From: Roseimarinus sp035271585 | Lineage (GTDB): Bacteria > Bacteroidota > Bacteroidia > Bacteroidales > Prolixibacteraceae | DNA length: 64,000 bases | Assembly: GCA_035271585.1 (NCBI GenBank) | Contig: DATERL010000209.1 | Span: 1-64,000, forward strand | Reading direction: 5' to 3' | Shown: positions 16,671 to 27,700 of the stretch, piece after piece | Layout of the letters: every line of letters starts with the position of its first letter | Position numbering within the stretch: position 1 is the stretch's first letter | Made by a program: the position numbers and the translations under genes | Notes under the pieces: model-generated | Databases searched by the model: none | What the model was told of the DNA's origin: nothing | Seen by the model: only the letters and a program-made list of their open reading frames with translations

Positions 16671-19600
16671 CTACTTCACCATCAATTTAGTTGTTGCGTT
16701 GCCAAGACGAATCAAATAAGTTCCGGCTCCAATTGGCAGATATATTGGAGTTTCGCTGTTATTGTATGGTTGAACATTCACCAGTTTTCCTGCAAGATTG
16801 TAAACACTTACGGTGCTGTTCTCGTGCGCATTGCCTTCCAATTTTATGGACTCGCTGGCCCGAACTGGATTGGGATATGCCCGTAACGAAGCATTCAATT
16901 CTTTTTGCAACCAAGTATTTATACCCGTACTATTTTCAATCTTAATGGTCATACTGACCTCAGGCGCATCGTAATTCGGATTATCGATGTAAGCCGTTAT
17001 GCTTACGCTTCCCGCTTTAACAAGGTTCAATTGTGCTTGATTCGCAGCATCGATATAAGCAACCTCAGTTGTTTTGTCGATTCGGAAGAAAACAGGAATG
17101 CCATCTTCTGTTGAAGCAACAAGAGCATAACTGTTACCAACAACCTTTATATCAAGCGTGCTCTCCGATTTAATGGATATGGTTTGAGGCTTTGCCTTAA
17201 TTTCGAATTGACTTTCATGGCCAATTAACAAGTAATTACCGTTTGTTATTGAGGCCGAAGCGGTGTAGTTTCCCACATTGGTTTCAGCTCCTGTAACAGT
17301 CAAATTCACTGTGTCGGCCAATGCCGTTGGCACTTGCAAAGCATTGTTATATACCAACGAGGTATTTCTCCAAAACACTTCAACTTCTTTAGGTTGAATG
17401 GTAAATTCCACACTCGTGTTAGTCAGCACAAAATTACCGTTTGCCAACGATGCCGAAGCAGAGTAGTTTCCTACATCGGTTTTAGCTCCTGTAACGATTA
17501 GTTTTATTGTATCGGCCGATGCTGTGGGCACTTGCAAGGCATTGTTATAGGTGAACGTAGTGTTTTCCCAAGCCACTTCAACCTCTTTGGGTTCAATGTT
17601 GAATTGTTTGCTCATGTTGGTCAATACAAAATTACTGTTTGCGCATGTTGCCGAAGCGTCATAAATTCCCACATTGGTTTGAGCTCCAGCAATGTTCAAG
17701 CTCAGTGTGTCGGCCAATGCGGTAGGCACTTGCAAGGCATTGTTAAATACAAACAATGCGTTTTCCCAAATCACTTCAACCTCTTTGGGATGAATATTGA
17801 ATTGTACACTGGAGTTGGTCAGTGCATAATTACCATTTGCCATTGATGCTGATGCGGTATAAACTCCTGCATTGGTTTTAGCTCCGGTAACGGTCAGTTT
17901 CAGTGTGCCGGCCGATGCCGTTGGCACTTGCAGCGCATTATTATAGACGAATGAGGTGCTTTCCCAAACTACTTCAACACTTTTAGGTTGAATGATAAAT
18001 TGCACAGCAAACGTAGTATCAGCATGATTTAGACTGGTTCCAGTCAGCACGCCCCTCACCCAATAATTACCTGCTTCGGTGGGAACATTTGTTGTGAATG
18101 TTCTATCCAGTGTTTCGGCATAAACGAACAGGGTATCGGCACCTCCAGGATTGCTACCACCTGTTAAAAAAGGCTCAGGCGTTTCACCATAAGTGATGTT
18201 GGAGATGTTAATAGAGGGCGTATTGGGCGTTATTTTGTTTATTGCAAGTATCCCGTTGTGCCGCATTACATTGTAATTGTAGTTGCTGCCCGGGGTTACA
18301 ACCACATTGTAAACACCAGGTTCAAAAGGATTAACAGCAACTCCTTTTTGTTGATATTCAACTGAATAATTAACATCGTCGCCGTTTATCGGTTTACCTG
18401 TAACAGAAGCATTAGCAGCTGGAATTGTGTTTCCATAAATGTAGCTACCGTCTGTGGCCGTTATGGTCACCATCGCTTTTTCAATTTCCAAATTACCCAA
18501 TAACAGTCCAACAATTGAATTATTGTTGCTGCTTTCGGCAACATCAACTGTAATTTCGTAGGTACCAGCATTGACTGGAGCAGTATGGCTCCCGTTGTAT
18601 TTAACAGTAACTGCCCCAATTTCAGCAAATACATCAACAAAAGAAATGCTTAAACTTTTCTCAATGCCATTATATGTCGATGTTATTGGATCATATTGAA
18701 AATTTGTGGCCCTTAAGCTTATTTTCGATACTACAATTGTGGCAACCTCGCTAGTTGTTGTTGCGGTTTGCGGCCCGGTTGCATTGGCGTTTGTATTGGT
18801 TACTTGCACGTAATAATAGAAAGTCCCGGTTGTTAATGTAAGCGGGGCAAAGTATGATCTTGTGCCATTTGCTAAAGGCGTTCCGCCAACGTTGCTGTTT
18901 GTTGTGTTGGCATACCATTGATAGGAAAGTAGGCCTTCGTCGCTTACTTGTGCCGCAATGTTCAATGCTGTTGCAAAGTTGCCTACGTTAAAAGTGGCGC
19001 TTTGCGGCTGGGTAACAATAATTGGAGTTTGAGCACTAACCCATTCAGTAGCGTTAATGGTTCCACTTATTACTGATGAAGTTAAACTATGAATTCCTTT
19101 GGTCACTGTTGCCTCAAAACTAAAACTCCCGTTTACTCCCAAAGGCGTGCTTTCGGCGCCTGCCGTAGCTGGGTTAAAGTTACCAATTGTAATGTCTGAA
19201 TTGGTAAGCGTAACGCCCGTTGAGCTAATCAGTGTGTTAATTTCTCCAACTAAGTATGTTAGCAAATCAGCCTGTGCTATAGCAAATGCCTGTGGCGCAA
19301 TAAACAAGGAAGTTTCGATAATTTGTAGCGCTGCCTCAACGGCCATAAAATCGGCTGTTTTTTTGAACGACGCATTTACCGTAACACCGTATGCGGGCAT
19401 AGTGAACGTACGTGCGTTTCCTGTCCCTAATAAAAAAACGCTTATCGCAGAACTTTCGGTCTGGTAGGCTGAAATCACATCGAGTTCATATCTGTCATCG
19501 GGCAAAATTGTCAATGTAACAATATCGTCTTCAATTGAAATCTTTTTATTACTAGCAACACTTCCGTTTTCAAATGTTCCAATGCTTACGATGTAAACCG

Positions 19601-21731
19601 GAGTTGTTGAGATTACGCCTGTTTTGTCGGTCACATTTGCAATGGGACTGCTGCCTTTTTTTAGCAATAAGGAAAAGGTAAACGCACCGTTAGTTCCTAA
19701 AAGATTTCCTTCTGCTCCAGGTATAGCAGCCGTGAAGTTACTTATGTTAATATCCGATGATATAACGGTAATACCAGTTGAGCTGATGAGTGTGTTGATT
19801 TTTCCAACTAACCATGTCAACAATTCAGCCTGTGTTGTAACCAATGCCTGAGGTGCAACAAAAGGCGAAGCTTCAACAATTTGTTTTGCAGTTTCAACGG
19901 CAATAAAATCGGCTGTTTTCTTGAACGAAGTGTTCACCGTAACATCGTATGCGGGCATGGTGAAAGTACGTATATTTCCAGTTCCTGATAAAGAAACAGT
20001 TGTGGCAGAGCTTCCCGTTCGGTAGGCTGAAATTACATCGAGTTGGTAACCGGTATCAGTTAAAAATGTTAATGTAACTGTTTCGGCTACTAAGGCAATG
20101 CTTTTATTGCTGCTAATACTTCCGTTTTCAGGTGTTCCGATGCTTACATTGTAAGCCTGAGAAGCGATAATTTCGCCCGCTTTATTGGTCACATTTGCTT
20201 CGGGACTGCTGCCTTTTATCAGCGATAGTGAAAAGATAAAAGCACCATTATTTCCCAGAAGATTCTCTTCTTTTCCTTCCTCAGCAGCCGTGAAGCTACT
20301 TATGGTCACATTAGATGGCGTAACGATAATGCCTGTTGAGCTAATCAGTGTGTTGATTTTACTAATCAACCATGATAGCAATTCAGACTGTGTTGTTGCC
20401 AAGGCCTGTGGTGCAACAAACGACGAAGTTTCTATCATTAACTTGGCTGTTTCGACTGCCAGAAGATCGGCTGTTTTTTTGAACGAAGCATTCACTGTAA
20501 CATTATATGCGGGCATGGTAAAAGTGCGTGTTTTTCCAGTTCCCGATAAAGAAACAGTTATCGCAGAATTTCCTGTTTGGTAAGCCGAAACCGTGTTGAG
20601 ATCATAACCTTCATTGGGCGAAATTGTCAGTGTAACTGTTTCGCTTGCTGTTGCTATGTTTTTATCACTGCTAACACTTCCGTATTCAAATGTTCCGATG
20701 CTTATTGCAAGAACAGACGAAGCCGTAATTTCACCTTCTTTATTGGCCACGTTTTCAACCAAACTATTGCCTTTTTTCAACGAAACCGAAAAAGTAAATT
20801 CTCCGTTTGTACCTGCGAGCTTATCTTCGGTTCCTGTTTTGGCCGCAGTAAAACCACCAATTGTAACATCCGATGCCCTTACAACAACATTAGTTGAACG
20901 AATGACACTATTAATGCGTTCAACCAACCAAGTTAGTAAATTAGCTTGTGTTGTGGCCGAAGTTTGTGCTGCAATAAACGAGGCATTTTGAATCAATGAT
21001 TTCGCCTCTTCAACTTTCAACTGATCGGCCGTTTTTTTAAACGAAACTTGTATCGTTACGTTATGGCCTGGCATTGTAAAAGTGCGCATGTTACCAGTTC
21101 CCGAAAGATGAATTGTTGTTGCTTGAGCTCCAGTTTTGAAGGCCGAAATTGCATTGAGTTCATATCCGTTATCGGGGGTAATGGTCAGTGCAACTGCTTC
21201 TCCAGAAAGAGACCTTGTTACATTACCTGTTACTGTACCGTTTTCGGAGAGCGGAAAAGCAATATTGTATGTAGCAACTGTTGTTATTGTAAATTCATAC
21301 GGACTTTCGATTCCAATATATTCATTGTACTGAAAAGGCGGTTTTTCGTTGGTTTCATACTCAATTGACGTTGTATGGTCGTATATCTTTACAGTTATGG
21401 GCTTACCATTATCCGATGAACTTCCCCAAATTGAAAGAAAACAAGCATGAGAGTGTCCCAGATAATCATTTGGCTTGAGCCAGATAGTTCCCCTACATTG
21501 ATCGTCGATAAAACAAGCCACTTCAATTTGTTCGCTTGTCAATTCTTCACCGTTCAACAAAATATAGCCAGTAATGGTCATGAAATTATCGAATGCATTA
21601 ATATCTTCATTCCAACGACTCTGTGCTGTTGCAGGTTTCACTGCCGTTATGGAAAGAATCCATACCAGGATGCTAAAAAGCATCACTGGTAGGTTCCTTC
21701 TGCAATAATTATAGCTTGTGTTATTCTTCAT
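16671..21731 (-). CDS. Repetitive T9SS-secreted surface protein (1686 residues)
   Basis: The protein has a signal peptide (about 15-36, ending ATAQ). Next is a module of about 90 residues (38-125) also found in its operon partner. Four repeats of about 185 residues follow (154-893): each opens with an InlB-B-repeat-like beta part ending in RTFTMPAYNVTVNASFKKTA and closes with a helical part and GFTAA-like strands. An Ig-like domain (about 900-1000) and MBG/YDG-type domains come next, including four 66-residue MBG repeats (about 1249-1515, each with a YNNALQVPTA core). The T9SS type A sorting domain is at the C-terminus (AYPNPVRASESI, then GTYLIRL). It is probably an adhesin or matrix protein on the cell surface. 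It starts 2 bp after the stop of the 3275-residue gene, so one operon is certain. I see no enzyme domain. Confidence 0.9.
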   Translation of the reverse strand: MKNNTSYNYCRRNLPVMLFSILVWILSITAVKPATAQSRWNEDINAFDNFMTITGYILLNGEELTSEQIEVACFIDDQCRGTIWLKPNDYLGHSHACFLSIWGSSSDNGKPITVKIYDHTTSIEYETNEKPPFQYNEYIGIESPYEFTITTVATYNIAFPLSENGTVTGNVTRSLSGEAVALTITPDNGYELNAISAFKTGAQATTIHLSGTGNMRTFTMPGHNVTIQVSFKKTADQLKVEEAKSLIQNASFIAAQTSATTQANLLTWLVERINSVIRSTNVVVRASDVTIGGFTAAKTGTEDKLAGTNGEFTFSVSLKKGNSLVENVANKEGEITASSVLAISIGTFEYGSVSSDKNIATASETVTLTISPNEGYDLNTVSAYQTGNSAITVSLSGTGKTRTFTMPAYNVTVNASFKKTADLLAVETAKLMIETSSFVAPQALATTQSELLSWLISKINTLISSTGIIVTPSNVTISSFTAAEEGKEENLLGNNGAFIFSLSLIKGSSPEANVTNKAGEIIASQAYNVSIGTPENGSISSNKSIALVAETVTLTFLTDTGYQLDVISAYRTGSSATTVSLSGTGNIRTFTMPAYDVTVNTSFKKTADFIAVETAKQIVEASPFVAPQALVTTQAELLTWLVGKINTLISSTGITVISSDINISNFTAAIPGAEGNLLGTNGAFTFSLLLKKGSSPIANVTDKTGVISTTPVYIVSIGTFENGSVASNKKISIEDDIVTLTILPDDRYELDVISAYQTESSAISVFLLGTGNARTFTMPAYGVTVNASFKKTADFMAVEAALQIIETSLFIAPQAFAIAQADLLTYLVGEINTLISSTGVTLTNSDITIGNFNPATAGAESTPLGVNGSFSFEATVTKGIHSLTSSVISGTINATEWVSAQTPIIVTQPQSATFNVGNFATALNIAAQVSDEGLLSYQWYANTTNSNVGGTPLANGTRSYFAPLTLTTGTFYYYVQVTNTNANATGPQTATTTSEVATIVVSKISLRATNFQYDPITSTYNGIEKSLSISFVDVFAEIGAVTVKYNGSHTAPVNAGTYEITVDVAESSNNNSIVGLLLGNLEIEKAMVTITATDGSYIYGNTIPAANASVTGKPINGDDVNYSVEYQQKGVAVNPFEPGVYNVVVTPGSNYNYNVMRHNGILAINKITPNTPSINISNITYGETPEPFLTGGSNPGGADTLFVYAETLDRTFTTNVPTEAGNYWVRGVLTGTSLNHADTTFAVQFIIQPKSVEVVWESTSFVYNNALQVPTASAGTLKLTVTGAKTNAGVYTASASMANGNYALTNSSVQFNIHPKEVEVIWENALFVFNNALQVPTALADTLSLNIAGAQTNVGIYDASATCANSNFVLTNMSKQFNIEPKEVEVAWENTTFTYNNALQVPTASADTIKLIVTGAKTDVGNYSASASLANGNFVLTNTSVEFTIQPKEVEVFWRNTSLVYNNALQVPTALADTVNLTVTGAETNVGNYTASASITNGNYLLIGHESQFEIKAKPQTISIKSESTLDIKVVGNSYALVASTEDGIPVFFRIDKTTEVAYIDAANQAQLNLVKAGSVSITAYIDNPNYDAPEVSMTIKIENSTGINTWLQKELNASLRAYPNPVRASESIKLEGNAHENSTVSVYNLAGKLVNVQPYNNSETPIYLPIGAGTYLIRLGNATTKLMVK
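17186..17985 (-). repeat. Four tandem 198-bp MBG-domain repeats
   Basis: Four in-frame copies of about 198 bp (66 residues) encode PKEVEV.W....F.YNNALQVPTA-type units. The copies are closely similar at DNA level, for example in the segment encoding the NNALQVPTA core, which points to recent duplication or gene conversion. Confidence 0.85.
19053..21272 (-). repeat. Four tandem repeats of about 558 bp
   Basis: The units lie at about 20712-21272, 20157-20711, 19599-20156 and 19053-19598. They share the protein words RTFTMPAY, SFKKTAD and INTLISSTG. The last unit and the first are the most divergent, the middle two the most alike. Confidence 0.85.
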
Positions 21732-21733
21732 TG

Positions 21734-24700
21734 TTATTGCAATTTTTTGATAAATTTATAAACGCTTGTTTGCCCTGAAGCAGTAACTCTTAAGAAATAA
21801 GAACCGGGACTTAACCAAGAAACGTCAATTGATTTGAGCTTGAAGTTTTTCTCGACGGTTAATACCCTTCCGCTTATATCCATAATTTCAACTTGATCCA
21901 GTAATTCCAAACTGTGTGTGATGAACAAGTTTGTTTCTACCGGGTTAGGGTAAATTTGGATGCGCTCATTGTCAATCTCATTTTCTCCCGTTAATAGACT
22001 CAGTGCATACAAGTTATCTACAGTTCCAAAAGTGGAATCAGTAAGGAATGAAATTTGTTCCGAGGCCACATATCCTGTTTTGGAGTAATGATCGTAAACA
22101 CGGAAGTGCAATGGATCATTGTTTTCTCCGTGAACCATCAAGAAACCCATATACGGATGATCAAAACCTGAAATGTATTGCATAACAACGCTTCCTCGAC
22201 ACTCATCGCCGCTGAAGGCAGCAATTTCGATTGGGCCATTAAGCATTTCTTCGTTATCGATAAACACCGATGCGGTTACGGTCATTGAATTTGCATAACG
22301 GTAATTGTCGCTTATCCAATGCGGCTCAACAATTTGCTCTTCAGTATTCAGTATTGATGAACTTTTGTGTGTTGATGGAACATTGGGATAATTGAACGAA
22401 ACGGCATCATTATTTCCCGATTTGTACATGTACCCAAGTCCAGGTTCCATAGTGCCTAAACTACCTACCCAACCGTTAGTGCTTCTGATTTGATATCCTT
22501 TTCGTCCTTTAATCTGGTCTCCTGTTTGTGGGTTGGCAATTCCGGCCAACGCTTCGGAAACAGGCAACGAGAATTGTGGAGTGTAACCAATCCATGTCCA
22601 TTTATTAGGAGACAAGGTGATTGGAACAGCCAAGGGTTCAATCGCTTTACCTGTAATTTTGAGTGTTGCAGCTTGTGTTGTCTTTAACAAATAACCTTCG
22701 GTATTGCTAAGTGTTGATAGAGAACCGCCCCAACTTGACCCCGAGTTGTTAATGAATGTGCCTTTATTGGCTTTCAATTGAATTCCAAAGCCCTGAGCAT
22801 TTGTTTTGAATTGATCCAACAGTTTTGGTTTATCATTTTCAACGTTGAAAGAAATCCAGTTCCACCCCTTGTTCAGCAAAAATGCTTGTTCGATTACGTC
22901 GCGGGCATTGAAAGAAACAGGATTGTCGGGCATACCAACAAAATCATCGGCAACAAATTGCATGTAGATGCTTTCACTGTTGAGGTTTGTTTCAATAACT
23001 GGATAGATTTGACCTGTTCCGGCATCCCACAATTTGAAAGAGATGTCCTTGTTCATTTCTTCGGTATCTCCCCAAATGTTCATAAATACAAAGTACGTTT
23101 GATAAGCTGGTTCATATTGAGGTGAAATTAGTCCAACGCATTTACCATTGATGAATGCAGCTAGCAAGTCACTGGTATCTTCTTGTGGCATTTCTTCAAT
23201 AAGAATTTGCCCGGTAACGGTCATCGAATGTTCAAAGTCGCTAGGGTTAACAGCCCAATCGGGACGTTTTCCTGTTACTCTTAATAACACAGGAAGAATT
23301 TTCTGTACGTTATTTGATCCGGTTAATGTTATCGAAGTTTCATAAGAACCAATATTAATGCTTTTAGGAATTGTGAATGTCAATTCTTTTGAAGCAAGTG
23401 GCTGCAATGTTCCCGAAAGCGTACTTACAGTTATCCACGAAGGCAGGTTGCCAATTTGATAATCGGCTGCTGTGCCGCCACTATTGGATATTGTCGCCTT
23501 AAATATTTGTCCTTCGCCTTGAGCAATTTTGAGGTCAATAACGTCGGTTTGCCAGTTCAGTGCATTGCGGTTTACATAGGCTGTCCAAGTAATAACGCTT
23601 GACGAGTTATTGTGCATATCGTAGATTTCCTTGCCCGAGATAGTCAATGTAACCCCTTCGAGTTTATAGTCTTCTTCAAGCAAATTCAGTACAATTTTTC
23701 GGTCGGATGGTACAACACTGAACGAAACATCGCTTACCGGACGGGCACTTTTCATTGGTGCGCATAGGTCGCTTGTGGCTAACATGTTTTCTACCTCAAG
23801 CGATGGAGTTACCATATCATTTAAACTTTCGAAAACTTCCCATGTTTGGTCTTGTTTACTGTAAGTTTCGAATGGGTAGTAGGCAAGCAAGCCGGGTTCG
23901 GTGCCACGCAATTTGCTGTTTTTATTCAGCACAAGCGCATCGGTGGGCAGTGCCGATTGCCATACGCGCAGTTCGTCAATATTTCCTTTAAAGTATTTAG
24001 AATAGGTGGTCTGTCCTGATTCGGTTTCATATTTTGCTCCAAGGCAGTAAATACCATCAACAGTTTTACTGAAGAGACTGCTGTTGAATGATGTACTAAC
24101 TTTACCATCAATAATAGCGTTGGTATTGCCTGTGCGTTTAACCGACAGGGCAAAATGGTGCCATTGGTTATCGAGCAAGTTAGCTGTTGCCAAAACTTGT
24201 GTTTCACCTTTCACATTCAGCATTAACTGTTTGTTGGCATTGAAGCCAATATGGATTGATTCACCCACCGACAATAAAGTAGCTTCCCCTTGATTTTCGG
24301 CTTTGAACCAAAATTCCCAAGTAAAATTATCGTAAGGTACAAACGGATAGGTTCCCGAAGGAATAACGGCATAGTCGCTTGTGCCATTGAAGGCCAGTGA
24401 TTTTCCCGAAGGATAGATATACCATGAGGCATTGAGGGTTAGGTGTCGTGAACGGGCTTTATCGCGTGCAATTAAGCCTTCGCCTTCTTCCATTTCCCAT
24501 AAGCCAATCAAATTAGGTTCGTTGCCCGATTTGGTTAAATACCTCGAATTGGTAATGGCGTTCAAAGTACGTGCTTCAGCGTAAAAATGCAGTAGTCCAA
24601 CTGCTCCATTGAATCCGCTATTTCCTAAGGCATTATTTCCAACATAGAGTTTGCCGTGCATAGCGGGTTGCTGTGAAAATAAAACACTTTGGAAAGGAGT

Positions 24701-27700
24701 GAGCGTGTTGCTTCCTTCAGCAATGTAAAGCGAAACAGTGTTTTGAGCCCTATTGTATGCTAAGCCAACATGTTTCCATACTTCAGACGCTGTAATTGCA
24801 TTGTCCGAAATTTTGGTTTCGTCGCCAATGGTAACAATGGCGTGGCCCGAAGCATCGAAGCCCAGTGAGATGAAATTGAAACCTTCGCCGTAAGCAAATA
24901 TAGTTCCTTCGGTGTTTTGTGGGCGTTTGAACCATGCTTCGATGGTGAACGACCCGCTAGTATAGATTGGCAATTCAGTAAATGCCAGTGCACTTCCGTC
25001 GAATCCAACTCCAACCGTAGGTTCTTGGCGAATTGATTCGTTCAAAATACCTGTGATTTTGAAATTATTTTTCGAAATCATTCCGGTTTGAATGTCCTCG
25101 TTAAAGGTGATTGAAATTTCGCCACCAGCGTTCAAAATACCAGTTACAGGCGAAGCATTACCCAGTAATTCGGGGTTTCTCACATCCTTCACAATGGTAA
25201 TTTCGTCGCTTGAATTGGTGATGTTATTTTTGCTTACCGCTACGGCACGGAAAACATATTCTCCATCCGAAGGCGTAATTTCACCAAATTCAATGGTGTA
25301 TTGACAAGTAGCTCCAGCAACCAATTCGCGTGTGGTAGGGCTTTCGCTAACAGGGTGTTCCGTGTTATCGATAATAAATTCCCTGACATATCCGATGGGC
25401 CAGTTTTCGCCTTTACGTTTTTGTTGCAAACCAATAAAAACGAAGTCTTTGAACGTACGGTCGTAATCGGAAATAGTAAAGCTTACTTTGCCCTGTTTTT
25501 CATCAAGTTGATAACGATTAACCAAACTTGTATTTGCCTTAAGCATCACTGGGCTTGATGATGGCATAAAGCTAACGCTTAGTGTTGCACTTGATGATGT
25601 TAAATCTGAATCATCGCAGGTTGAAGACAATACAAGTTCCACATCGTCGTATTCAAGAGCATCTAATGTGCTTTGCTTCACTCTCAGTGTTTTTGTAAGT
25701 TGCTCTCCATATTCAATAGTATATTCGCGCGGTTGAGTGAGTGGTGTTCCGTCAATGCTCAAGATTAAACCGTTTAGGTTTGAATAATCGCCAACTGTAA
25801 GTTGATAGGGAACAGCATTTTTTGTTTCACTCATGTTTTGCATTTGCACTAAGAAAGTTGCTTCGCGTCCAGCTGGAATACTTTCGGCCGTGGCAATTTT
25901 ACTGCTATTAATATAAATTTCAGGCTTTTCAATTTGAAAGGTGCCGTAATTTAGAAGCTGTTTTTTTCCGTCTTTTGCATAATACAAGGTACTGTCTCCG
26001 GGCTCAAAAGGACAAGAGGTTTGTCCGGCACGGGTACGGAAAGTATAACCACGTAGTGTATTAATTGGGTTTTTTAGGCTACCGCTATTAATCACTTCCA
26101 TCATATTGTCTTCTATGGGTTTGTAGATATCGACAGTAATGGCATCGTTTACACCCATTGTGTAGTCACCACCATCTTCGGACAACTCATAGCCAAATGT
26201 TATAGTAGCAGTATTCTCATTCTCCCGAATATCTCCCCATGTATCTTCAAAACCGATGGTAAGACCGGCTTCAACCCCGGTTAAGTCGTTATATGAAAAA
26301 CCTCCAGTTGCTGTAATTGATCCGAATAAAACGTTGTTTTTTTCTTTAAACGACATGTGTCCGTATTCGGTATTAATTGATTCTGATATATTTACGCCTG
26401 AGTTAAACGAGCGATTGTACATCATTTTTTCTTTTTCTAACGTAGAGCGGTTATCAAACAATGCAATTTTCGATTCTTCATTGTCGCTGATTGTTTTTTC
26501 CCACGATGCAATCCAGTTGTTGTAGGCCAACACTTCGTCGGCTACAGGTTTGGTGCTACCGGGTTTACGATACGCTGTATAGGTTCCTAATTGCCCAAAA
26601 TCGTCGTCGGCAGTAGCCTTATTACTAAGGTAAACCACTTCAACGTTTTCGCCTAAATCATCTACAAAAGTCAAACTTTCTGCAAATTGCTGTCCTGCTG
26701 GTGTTCCTGCTTCGGGCAAAATACCGTTGTAATACCTTATCAAGTTATTACGAAGTAGTTTTGTATTTGGTATTAGCGAGTTGATGATATGCCCTTGGGT
26801 ATAAGAAAACATAGTCGCAAATTCGTCGCCAACGGCTGTTTTTTCTTTCATAAACAGACGATAGTTTCCCGTTTCGATTGGGTCTATTGGATTATCATTG
26901 GGGTCATCGGCTATAGGATAAAGTGCCAGTTGGCGCACTTGTCCAAATATTCGGTTTTGTGAACGACCAATATACACATCGGCATCGGAGCCTATAAAAG
27001 CTACGTCGCCACTGGTATTAACCTGCTCGTTAAAGTTATAGGTTGTCGACCACGTGTTACCTTCTTCTCTAAACTGTTTACTGCCGAGGGTTGTTCCCAA
27101 GCTGGCAATAATCCCGTTTTCGGAGATAACTTCAAAACCAATACCTGCTGCCGTTTTTACTTTGAGACCTATGTTTAAATCTACAAAAGCTTCTTCGGTA
27201 ACCTCAAAGTTATAACTTGTGGTGTGTGAAGCGGTAATGCTAGTTCCTTTTTCGATAAAAGCAAAGCTGTAGGAGCCTGGAGGGTCGGGCAATATAATAT
27301 CAACCGCATCGGGACCTTTGGTGATAAAATTGTTACCACTGCTGGTTACTTGCCCCATAAGGTATCCTTTAAAATCAACTCCATCAGGCAAACCGTTGTT
27401 CCACACAAAATTTTCACCATTTTTGTTTAGCGTGAGTTTAACGGCCAGCAAATTGTCGCCGCTTAGGTTAGGCAATCCAGTATTGAATTTGAAATTTCTT
27501 TTTCCTTCTGCATCGAGTGTTATTGCCGATTCGGAGGCTGTTTGCGAAATTTGTTCACCTACTTCACCAGTGGCTTCATTGTACTCAAAAATTACTTGAT
27601 TTGAAGCCAATCCGTTGGTAATATTAATTGTTTCTCCGGCTAAAGGAACATTATCGAAAATCACATCTTCGCCATCGGTATTTCTATATTCTTCGAAAGC

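Noticed and set aside
17532..21692. Series of plus-strand frames inside the 1686-residue gene
   Set aside because: They recur with the period of the tandem repeats and are antisense shadows of a clear coding frame with signal peptide and sorting domain.
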